Source: Spirochaetaceae bacterium
GTDB lineage: Bacteria; Spirochaetota; Spirochaetia; SZUA-6; Fen-1364
Direction: 5' to 3'
Length of the DNA: 5,059 nucleotides
NCBI GenBank assembly: GCA_003170115.1
Contig: PMZS01000180.1
Span: forward strand, 1 to 5,059
Numbering within the stretch: position 1 is the first letter of the stretch; each line of letters starts with the position of its first letter. Shown in pieces: positions 1-5,059 of the stretch. Both the position numbers and the translations under genes were made by a program. The notes beneath the pieces were generated by a model. The model saw only the letters and a program-made list of their open reading frames with translations, did not search any database and was not told the DNA's origin.

Positions 1-1575
1 TTCCCGGTGGACGGCACCTGGCCGACCGGCACGACGAAGTGGGAGAAGCGGAGCATCGCCGAAGACATTCCGGTCTGGGATTCCGAGACCTGCATCCAGT
101 GCGGCGAGTGCTCAATGGTCTGCCCCCACGCGGTCATCCGCATGAAGGTGTACGACCCGGCCCTTCTGAAGGGTGCTCCTGCCACCTTCAAGTCCATCGA
201 TGCGAAGGGCAAGGAGTTCGAGGGCATGAAGTTCACCCTCCAGGTCTCTTCCCTGGATTGCACGGGTTGCGGTGTCTGCGTGAGCTCCTGCCCGTCGTTT
301 AAGAAGGTGAACGGGGAAAAGACCGACAGGAAGGCGATCAATATGTCGCCCCAGCTGCCCCTCCGCGACCAGGAGGCGGAGAACTTCTCGTTCTTCCTCT
401 CCCTGCCCGAGGTGGATCCGAAGCTGATCAAACGAAACACGATCAAGGGCTCGCAGTTCATCCAGCCGCTCTTCGAGTTCTCCGGTGCCTGCGCCGGCTG
501 CGGCGAAACTCCGTACGTGAAGCTCATGAGCCAGCTCTACGGGGACCGGGCGGTCATTGCAAACGCCACCGGCTGCTCGTCGATCTATGGCGGGAACCTC
601 CCCACCACGCCCTACACGACGCGCGCTGACGGCCGCGGCCCTTCGTGGTCGAATTCGCTCTTCGAGGACGCGGCGGAGTTTGGATTCGGGATGAGGCTCA
701 CCTCGGACAAGATGTTCGAGTTCGGCAACGAGCTCATTGACGCCATCGTGGCCACCGGAAAATCCAACGCGCCACTAGCGCTGCTGAAGCAGATCCGTGC
801 CGCGGACCAGTCCACGCAGGAGGGAATCGAGGCGCAGCGCGCACGGGTCGCGGACTTGAAAAAGGCACTCGCGAAGTCCGGCTCCGACATTGAGAAACGG
901 CTCCTTGCGGCGGCGGACTATCTGATCAAGAGATCGGTGTGGATCCTCGGCGGCGACGGCTGGGCGTACGACATTGGCTACGGCGGCCTCGATCACGTGA
1001 TCGCCTCCAGCCGCAAGGTGAACATTCTCGTGCTGGACACCCAGGTGTATTCAAACACTGGTGGCCAGATGTCCAAGGCAACGCCCGTGGGGGCGATCGC
1101 GAAGTTCGCCGCGGGCGGCAAACCGAGCGGCAAAAAGGACCTCGGCATGATGGCGATGGCCTACGGCAGCGTCTACGTCGCCCGGGTGGCGTTCGGCGCG
1201 AACCGGCTCCAGACGATCAGGGCCTTCAACGAGGCCGATGAATACGACGGACCCGCGATCATCATTGCGTACAGCCATTGCATCAATCATGGCTACGACC
1301 TGCGCAAAGGCATCAGCCAGCAGAAGCTCGCCGTCGAATCGGGAGCGTGGACCCTGTTCCGCTACAACCCGAAGCTGAAGGCGGAAGGCAAGAACCCGCT
1401 GATCCTGGACTCCAAGGAACCGACGGTGGACATCGCGGAGTACATGTACAACGAGATCAGGTTCCGGGCCCTCAAGCAGTCCGGGCCCGAGCGGGCGGCA
1501 CAGCTCCTGGAGGTCGCGCGCAAGGACGCGAAAGAGCGGTACTCCTTCTACAAGTACCTGGCGGACAGGAGCTGA
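1..1575 (+). CDS. nifJ: Pyruvate:ferredoxin (flavodoxin) oxidoreductase, C-terminal part (5' end outside window)
   Basis: This cytoplasmic enzyme decarboxylates pyruvate to acetyl-CoA and CO2 and reduces ferredoxin or flavodoxin. Reading is open from base 1, so the GTG at position 7 is internal. About 524 residues are present of the usual roughly 1,170-1,200. The DGTWPTGTTKWEKR stretch leads into a two-cluster ferredoxin domain. The first [4Fe-4S] site is CIQCGEC...CP (Cys codons at 91, 100, 109, 121) and the second is CTGCGVC...CP (259, 268, 277, 289). The TPP domain follows. Its proximal-cluster ligands are CAGC (490, 499), GCSS (574) and the late YSHC Cys (1279). The TPP/Mg motif runs from GGDGW (Asp at 955) to SNTGG (Asn at 1054). 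The end, SFYKYLAD plus two residues, is normal for the family, so the 3' end is intact. The GH29 gene follows after 24 bases on the same strand, probably on the same transcript. No anomalies were seen. Confidence 0.97.
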   Translation, partial: FPVDGTWPTGTTKWEKRSIAEDIPVWDSETCIQCGECSMVCPHAVIRMKVYDPALLKGAPATFKSIDAKGKEFEGMKFTLQVSSLDCTGCGVCVSSCPSFKKVNGEKTDRKAINMSPQLPLRDQEAENFSFFLSLPEVDPKLIKRNTIKGSQFIQPLFEFSGACAGCGETPYVKLMSQLYGDRAVIANATGCSSIYGGNLPTTPYTTRADGRGPSWSNSLFEDAAEFGFGMRLTSDKMFEFGNELIDAIVATGKSNAPLALLKQIRAADQSTQEGIEAQRARVADLKKALAKSGSDIEKRLLAAADYLIKRSVWILGGDGWAYDIGYGGLDHVIASSRKVNILVLDTQVYSNTGGQMSKATPVGAIAKFAAGGKPSGKKDLGMMAMAYGSVYVARVAFGANRLQTIRAFNEADEYDGPAIIIAYSHCINHGYDLRKGISQQKLAVESGAWTLFRYNPKLKAEGKNPLILDSKEPTVDIAEYMYNEIRFRALKQSGPERAAQLLEVARKDAKERYSFYKYLADRS

Positions 1576-1600
1576 GGAGGGACGGCGGCCGGGCTGGCCG
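1575..1600 (+). promoter_or_regulatory. Distant Shine-Dalgarno with intervening hairpin before the GH29 start
   Basis: A perfect AGGAGG lies at 1575-1580, overlapping the last base of the nifJ stop. The first in-frame canonical start is GTG at 1600, 19 bases further on, which is too far for normal initiation. Between them CGGCC (1586-1590) can pair with GGCCG (1596-1600) around a GGGCT loop, giving five G-C pairs. Folding this hairpin would bring the Shine-Dalgarno to about 5 bases from the start. A CTG at 1594 is the only nearer in-frame alternative. The sequence elements are directly visible; the bridging role is inferred. Confidence 0.5.
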
Positions 1601-2928
1601 TGCTGACCTGGGAGTCCCTCGCGGAGCGTCCGGCCCCTCCGTGGCACGAGGACGCAAAGCTGGGGATCATGATCCACTGGGGCCCGTATGCCGCCGCGGA
1701 CCGGGAACCGGGCACCGACGAACCCCTCCAGGTCATCGCCGAGCTCTGGGGACGTCGGGGACGCTACGACGCGCTGGCCCGGATATTCCGCCAGGGACTG
1801 CGCGAGTGGGATCCGTCAGTCACTCTCGGCGCAATCGCGGCCAGCGGCGCGCGCTACCTCATCGTCTCCGCGAAACACTACGACGGCTTTGCGCTCTGGC
1901 CCGCGCGGACGAAAAACCCGCGCAAGCGTGGCTGGCAGGTCACGCGTGACGTGGTGGGGGAGCTCGCCGCGGGGGCGCGCGCACTCGGCCTGAGATTCGG
2001 GCTGTACTATTCGGCGGGCCTGGACTGGACCTTCGGCGGCACGCCGACAAGCGGCCTCGTTGATCTCGCGGCGGTGATCCCGCGCACGCGAATCTACGCG
2101 GCGTATGTCGATGCCCACTGGCGGGAGTTGATCTCGCGTTATTCACCTTCAATGCTGTGGAACGACGTCGGCAGCCCGGCGACGCAGGACCTGCTCGCCC
2201 TGTTCTCCGACTACTACGCCGCGGTGCCTGACGGGGTGGTCAATGATCGCTTCGGGCAACCCGCGGCGCAGGAATCGGTCAGCGACGGGCTCGGAATCGC
2301 TCGCGCTGTTCGCCGTCTTTTCGCTCCGCGGGCGGCACGGCTTCCCGTACGGGCCGGCACGATTCTTCCCGTAAAGCACGCGGACTCCCGCACCGCCGGC
2401 CCCGAAGCGCCCTTCCCCGACCTGGAAGGTTCCTGGGAATGCGTCCGCGGCCTCGAGGAGACCGAGGAGAACCTGCTGCCGGTGTCGGCTCTCGTGCGGC
2501 TGCTCTGCGATGTGACGGCCCGGGGAGGCAACCTCCTCCTTGGCGTCATCCCGAGATCTGACGGCTCCCTGGGCCCTCTGCAGACCGCGAGACTCAGGGG
2601 ACTGGGCGAATGGCTGAAGCTCAACGGCGAAGCGATCTTCGGCACCCGGCCCTGGGGAGACCGGGAGGGAGTGACCGAGGATGGGATCGAGGTGCGCTTC
2701 ACCAGCAGGGGAATGACGGCCTATGCGATACTGCTGGGCACCCCCGCGGGCCGCACGATCATCCTGCCGTCGCTCAGGCTCCTGCCGTACGCGGGCCTGC
2801 GGGTGCTCGGTTCAATCGGCTACTCGACCTGGTTCCAGGAGGGCAAGGACGTCCACATCCGTCTCACCGAACCGCTGCGGGAGTCTCCCGCGCACGTGAT
2901 CAGCATGACTCCCCAGCCGCGGGCTTGA
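1600..2928 (+). CDS. GH29 family alpha-L-fucosidase-like protein with altered acid/base motif
   Basis: GH29 enzymes are retaining exo-alpha-L-fucosidases. The length (442 residues) is close to the bacterial enzyme of Thermotoga maritima (about 449). There is no signal peptide, so it is probably cytoplasmic. The GTG start at 1600 puts the family's TWESL opening at residues 3-7. Visible motifs are IHWG (His26), KHYDGF (residues 92-97), GLYYSAGLDW (134-143), the nucleophile motif LWNDVGSP (Asp189), VNDRFG (Arg217), WECVRG (279-284) and GGNLLLG, followed by a C-terminal beta-domain. Oddities: the usual DF(K/R)TPEY acid/base motif reads HADSRTAGPE (260-269), putting Gly267 where Glu is expected, with Glu269 nearby. 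The SFGxN loop after WEATRG is missing, about 8 residues short. The second His of KHHDGF is Tyr94. The fold assignment is firm. Fucosidase activity is uncertain, and another deoxysugar substrate or lost catalysis is possible. The gene follows nifJ and converges with the kinase. Confidence 0.88.
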   Translation: MLTWESLAERPAPPWHEDAKLGIMIHWGPYAAADREPGTDEPLQVIAELWGRRGRYDALARIFRQGLREWDPSVTLGAIAASGARYLIVSAKHYDGFALWPARTKNPRKRGWQVTRDVVGELAAGARALGLRFGLYYSAGLDWTFGGTPTSGLVDLAAVIPRTRIYAAYVDAHWRELISRYSPSMLWNDVGSPATQDLLALFSDYYAAVPDGVVNDRFGQPAAQESVSDGLGIARAVRRLFAPRAARLPVRAGTILPVKHADSRTAGPEAPFPDLEGSWECVRGLEETEENLLPVSALVRLLCDVTARGGNLLLGVIPRSDGSLGPLQTARLRGLGEWLKLNGEAIFGTRPWGDREGVTEDGIEVRFTSRGMTAYAILLGTPAGRTIILPSLRLLPYAGLRVLGSIGYSTWFQEGKDVHIRLTEPLRESPAHVISMTPQPRA

Positions 2929-2932
2929 GCCG

Positions 2933-4369
2933 TCAGGGTTCCGTTGACAGGCGCTGGAATGTTTCTCCCAGCTCGGCGCAGGCCTTCGTAAAGACAGCGA
3001 AGAGCTCGTCGTAGGCCTGCTTTGACCCGGCATTCGGATGATAGATCTTCTGGAACCGGACGAGATTCTCCGCGGCCTCCGCGGGGGTGTCGAACTCCTC
3101 CAGGCCGTAGAATCCCACGCAGGCATTTCCGACAAGGTCGGATTCCTCCTGCTCGGGAAGGAGCACCTTCCTGCCGGTGATGTCCGCCCGGGCCTGGCAC
3201 CACAATGGCAGCCGGGCAAGCCCGCCGCTCACGCGCAGATCCGCGGCGTGGCAGCCGACCTCCTCCATCACGGCGAGCACGGATCGAACGGTGAACCCGC
3301 TGGACTCCACGACCGCCCGCATCATTTCGCGCTTGCCGTGGTCCAGCGTGAGGCCGATGAACGCGCCCCTCATGTGCGAGTCCCAGACTCCGAACCTCTC
3401 CGCGGTGAGGAAGGGCAGGAAGAGCAGCCGCCCGGCCCCCGGCGGCGCCATGGCCGCGTCTTTCAGGAGCGCGCCGATGTCGTCCGTTCCCGTGCCCAGG
3501 GCGCGGGCGGCCCAGCCCAGGGCCGCGCCCGAGGAAGAAATGATCGCCGACACATTGAAGGAACCGCTCACCACGTGGGGGAAGCACAGGAGGCGCCGAT
3601 CGTGAACCGGCGCCGGCCAGCAGAGGTTGATGCCTTCCGAGGTGCCCGCCCGGTCGCAGGTGCGCCCCGTCTGCGTCGCCGCCGTGCCGAGGATCGACAT
3701 GATGAAATCGGGCCCGCCGGCGATGACGGGAATGCCCGCGGGGATGCCCAGCATCTCGTCGGCTTCCGTCCGCACCGTCCCGACCAGCTCTCCCACGTCC
3801 ACGAAGGGAGGGAACTTCTCCTGGTCCATTCTCAGGTGCGGAAGGGCGCTCTCGTTCCAGAAGAAATCACGGAACATCTGCGTGGGGACGATGCGCACCG
3901 CGTTGCCGGTGAGAAAAAAGGAGACGTACTCCGCGCAGGGCAGGAAGTGCCGCGTGCGCTCGTAGATTTCGGGCTTGTGCCGCATGATCCAGAATGCCTT
4001 GGGAAGGTAGAACGAGGCGTCCAACGGGGTGTCGGAGAACTCGGCAATCAGGTCCGCCTCCTCATGCGCGCGCCGGTCCATCCATGTCATCGCGAAGTCC
4101 AGGGGAATCCCCTCCGCATCAACCGGCACGAGGGTGGGACCGTTGGCGCTCACCACCACGGCGCGGATCCGGCCCTTCTCCTTCAGCCCGAGCTGGGCCG
4201 TGACGAGCGACATGCCCGACAACCAGGTGTTGGGGTCGCACTCGCGGCGGACTGGTTCATGAGTCTCCACCATCCGGACCGGGACCTGCGCGCTGGCCAG
4301 GACTTTTCCCCCGATGCTCACGACGGCGGCCTTCAGGAAGGTCGTACCGATGTCGTACGCGAGGATCAT
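2933..4369 (-). CDS. FGGY family carbohydrate kinase (xylulokinase-like; substrate unknown)
   Basis: FGGY kinases transfer phosphate from ATP to a sugar or polyol in the cytoplasm. From the ATG at 4369 the product is 478 residues, within the family's normal 450-520. It begins MILAYDIGTT (Asp6), the first nucleotide-binding motif of the actin-like fold. WMDRR (96-100) matches the sugar-contacting W-x-D-x-R region. IAGGPDF carries the expected catalytic base Asp221, followed by AGTSEGIN. The C-terminal family signature starts at SGGLARLPLW (391-400) and continues through QARADITG. A GTG at 4378 would add three residues (MAH). Neither start has a Shine-Dalgarno, and ATG fits the family start better. 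The stop lies 4 bases from the GH29 stop, in tail-to-tail orientation. Xylulose, fuculose, rhamnulose or another sugar are all possible. Proximity to the GH29 gene hints at L-fuculose, but they are not co-transcribed, so I give no symbol. All key motifs look intact. Confidence 0.92.
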   Translation of the reverse strand: MILAYDIGTTFLKAAVVSIGGKVLASAQVPVRMVETHEPVRRECDPNTWLSGMSLVTAQLGLKEKGRIRAVVVSANGPTLVPVDAEGIPLDFAMTWMDRRAHEEADLIAEFSDTPLDASFYLPKAFWIMRHKPEIYERTRHFLPCAEYVSFFLTGNAVRIVPTQMFRDFFWNESALPHLRMDQEKFPPFVDVGELVGTVRTEADEMLGIPAGIPVIAGGPDFIMSILGTAATQTGRTCDRAGTSEGINLCWPAPVHDRRLLCFPHVVSGSFNVSAIISSSGAALGWAARALGTGTDDIGALLKDAAMAPPGAGRLLFLPFLTAERFGVWDSHMRGAFIGLTLDHGKREMMRAVVESSGFTVRSVLAVMEEVGCHAADLRVSGGLARLPLWCQARADITGRKVLLPEQEESDLVGNACVGFYGLEEFDTPAEAAENLVRFQKIYHPNAGSKQAYDELFAVFTKACAELGETFQRLSTEP

Positions 4370-4378
4370 ATGGGCCAC

Positions 4379-4387
4379 AGAATATCA
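4379..4387 (-). promoter_or_regulatory. Possible extended -10 element for the FGGY kinase gene
   Basis: On the minus strand TGATATTCT contains a TG extension and a -10-like TATTCT (4384-4379, four of six matches to TATAAT). I see no good -35 about 17 bases upstream. Transcription from here would begin near 4372, almost at the ATG (4369), giving a nearly leaderless mRNA. That would fit the absence of a Shine-Dalgarno. Weak evidence. Confidence 0.22.
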
Positions 4388-4418
4388 TGGACCGCGTCGG
4401 CCTTCTATCCGGCCTCAC

Positions 4419-4447
4419 TTGACTTTTTTCCGTGTTATGGCAAGATT
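4419..4447 (+). promoter_or_regulatory. Probable promoter upstream of the FMN riboswitch
   Basis: TTGACT (4419-4424) is a five-of-six match to the sigma-70 -35 consensus. Seventeen bases later AAGATT (4442-4447) sits in the -10 position but matches TATAAT only partly. The predicted transcript start, near 4453-4455, lies just before riboswitch helix P1 (from 4457), which is where a promoter for this leader is needed. The position supports the call more than the -10 sequence does. Confidence 0.38.
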
Positions 4448-4456
4448 TTCGTCAGC

Positions 4457-4594
4457 CTTTTCTTCGAGGCAGGGAGAATTTCCCGACCGGCGGTGACAGC
4501 CCGCAACCTGGAGAGCGCCCGGACATACCGCGCTCGAGAGTGGAAACGGTGAAAACCCGTTGCCGACAGTAGAGTCTGGATGGGAGAAGGAAGG
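4457..4594 (+). promoter_or_regulatory. FMN riboswitch (RFN element)
   Basis: The leader closely matches the conserved FMN aptamer. Landmarks are GAGGCAGGG (4466-4474), TTTCCCGACCGGCGGT (4479-4494), AGCCCGC (4498-4504), GCCGACAGT (4562-4570) and GTCTGGATGGGAGAAGG (4574-4590). Stems found by eye: P1 4457-4465 with 4586-4594 (nine pairs including two G-U); P2 GGGA/TCCC (4472-4475 with 4481-4484); a GGC/GCC stem (4489-4491 with 4499-4501); a peripheral GAGCGC/GCGCTC stem (4513-4518 with 4530-4535); AACGG/CCGTT (4545-4549 with 4557-4561); and GAC/GTC (4565-4567 with 4574-4576). RFN elements bind flavin mononucleotide and repress riboflavin biosynthesis or transport genes. Here the next gene, 4 bases on, is an ABC ATPase. 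No terminator lies between, so control is probably translational. Confidence 0.95.
4588..4594 (+). promoter_or_regulatory. Shine-Dalgarno inside riboswitch helix P1
   Basis: AGGAAGG (4588-4594) lies 4 bases before the ATG at 4599 and is the only plausible ribosome binding site. The overlapping GGGAGAAGG (4582-4590) gives a longer spacing of 8. The same bases form the 3' strand of P1 by pairing with 4457-4463, so FMN binding would mask the site. The site also decides the start: an ATG at 4595 opens a frame that stops after eight codons, whereas 4599 is in frame with the ABC domain. Confidence 0.75.
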
Positions 4595-4598
4595 ATGC

Positions 4599-5059
4599 AT
4601 GCGGTCGGAGTTTGTCATTGAGGCGAAGAGCCTCGGATTCTCATTCACTCGAAAGCCGATAATAGATTCTCTCTCATTCACCGTGCGGGCCGGTTCGTTC
4701 ATCACGTTCCTCGGCCCTTCCGGTTGCGGAAAGACGACGCTTCTCAACCTGATTGCCGGCATCTACAAGCCCGTGAGCGGGGACCTGCAGGTGCGCACCA
4801 GCCGCATCTCTTTCGTGTTTCAGAATGATGCCCTTCTCTCCTGGCGCACGACGCTCGGCAACGTCCTGCTCCCCCTCGAGCTGGCCGGAAGGCGCATCGA
4901 CGACGAGCTGCGAGCCCGAGCCCTGAAAGTGCTCGACGACCTGGGCCTGGCGGGATGTGAAGACTACTTTCCTTCTCAGCTCTCGGGCGGCATGAAGAAG
5001 CGGGTGGAGCTCGCGCGGGCGCTGGTGACCGAGCCCGAGCTGCTCATCCTGGACGAGCC
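4599..5059 (+). CDS. ABC transporter ATP-binding protein, NitT/TauT type; probable riboflavin importer subunit (3' end outside window)
   Basis: This cytoplasmic ATPase should power an importer in complex with a membrane permease and a substrate-binding protein. The window holds 153 complete codons from ATG 4599, of about 250 expected. Visible motifs are Walker A GPSGCGKTT (residues 39-47), the Q-loop FVFQNDALLSW (Gln75), the ABC signature LSGGMKKR (128-135) and Walker B LLILDE (148-153), where the window ends. The Q-loop resembles the FQ-x-D-x-LL-x-W form of nitrate, taurine, sulfonate and thiamine-precursor transporter ATPases. These motifs alone do not give the substrate. The FMN riboswitch immediately upstream does: flavin-controlled ABC systems with NMT1/THI5-like binding proteins (RibXY type) are known riboflavin transporters. 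The riboflavin role is therefore inferred from regulation. I expect permease and binding-protein genes downstream. The gene is intact as far as seen. Confidence 0.93.
   Translation, partial: MRSEFVIEAKSLGFSFTRKPIIDSLSFTVRAGSFITFLGPSGCGKTTLLNLIAGIYKPVSGDLQVRTSRISFVFQNDALLSWRTTLGNVLLPLELAGRRIDDELRARALKVLDDLGLAGCEDYFPSQLSGGMKKRVELARALVTEPELLILDE

Noticed and set aside
1051..1677. Minus-strand open frame of about 208 codons under the nifJ end
   Set aside because: Antisense to well-conserved TPP-domain sequence; the composition is typical of a GC-rich shadow frame.
2377..2406. Simple assignment of Glu269 as the GH29 acid/base
   Set aside because: The distance to the WECVRG motif supports an ungapped alignment that puts Gly267, not Glu269, at that position. 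I left the assignment open.
2933..4369. Naming the kinase FucK because of the neighbouring fucosidase-like gene
   Set aside because: The genes are convergent, not an operon. The neighbour's fucosidase activity is itself doubtful, and no motif separates fuculokinase from other FGGY kinases by eye.
4399..4429. GGCC...GGCC inverted repeat followed by a T-run, as a rho-independent terminator
   Set aside because: The stem is only four pairs and the T6 run (4424-4429) begins 9 bases after it. No + strand gene ends nearby, and the T-run overlaps the spacer of a plausible promoter.
3038..4552. Long open frame on the + strand (504 codons), slightly longer than the kinase opposite it
   Set aside because: It is the antisense shadow of the GC-rich kinase. 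Its translation is low-complexity Arg/Gly/His/Pro-rich with no family motif, while the minus strand has all FGGY motifs. It would also run into the FMN aptamer.
4595..4621. ATG 4595 as the start of the ABC gene
   Set aside because: It is out of frame with the ATPase and stops after eight codons. Spacing to the Shine-Dalgarno is also too short.
4415..4762. Minus-strand open frame of about 115 codons across the leader and ABC start
   Set aside because: It is antisense to both the riboswitch and the Walker A region and carries no recognisable motif, so it is a shadow frame.

Overview
This 5,059-base window is GC-rich, gene-dense bacterial chromosome. It holds three protein genes and the start of a fourth, plus a clear FMN riboswitch. 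The pyruvate:ferredoxin oxidoreductase points to an anaerobic, fermentative or acetogenic lifestyle. The FGGY kinase has motif variants (GGPDF, AGTSEGIN) that remind me of spirochaete kinases. That is recollection, not a search, so the phylum stays open.

Layout, left to right. Positions 1-1575 (+) are the C-terminal part of NifJ-type pyruvate:ferredoxin oxidoreductase: the two-cluster ferredoxin domain and the TPP-binding domain. Positions 1600-2928 (+) follow after 24 bases and encode a cytoplasmic GH29 alpha-L-fucosidase-like protein. It keeps the nucleophile motif, but its acid/base motif is altered and one active-site loop is shortened. Positions 2933-4369 (-) encode an FGGY carbohydrate kinase that converges on the GH29 gene with only 4 bases between stop codons. 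Positions 4370-4598 form a divergent regulatory region. It holds the 5' end of the kinase gene on one side and, on the other, a probable promoter followed by an FMN (RFN) aptamer at about 4457-4594. Positions 4599-5059 (+) are the start of an ABC transporter ATPase of the nitrate/sulfonate/taurine/thiamine-precursor type, cut by the window end.

The best-supported functional link is between the riboswitch and the ABC gene. The aptamer ends 4 bases before the ATG, and its closing helix P1 contains the Shine-Dalgarno sequence. This suggests that FMN binding shuts off translation of a riboflavin (or flavin precursor) importer. The fucosidase-like protein and the kinase both suggest carbohydrate use, but they lie on opposite strands and need not share a pathway. 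I found no tRNA, rRNA, CRISPR array, insertion sequence or long repeat. The most unusual points are the degenerate GH29 active site, the riboswitch with its built-in ribosome binding site, and a hairpin separating a perfect Shine-Dalgarno from the GTG start of the GH29 gene.
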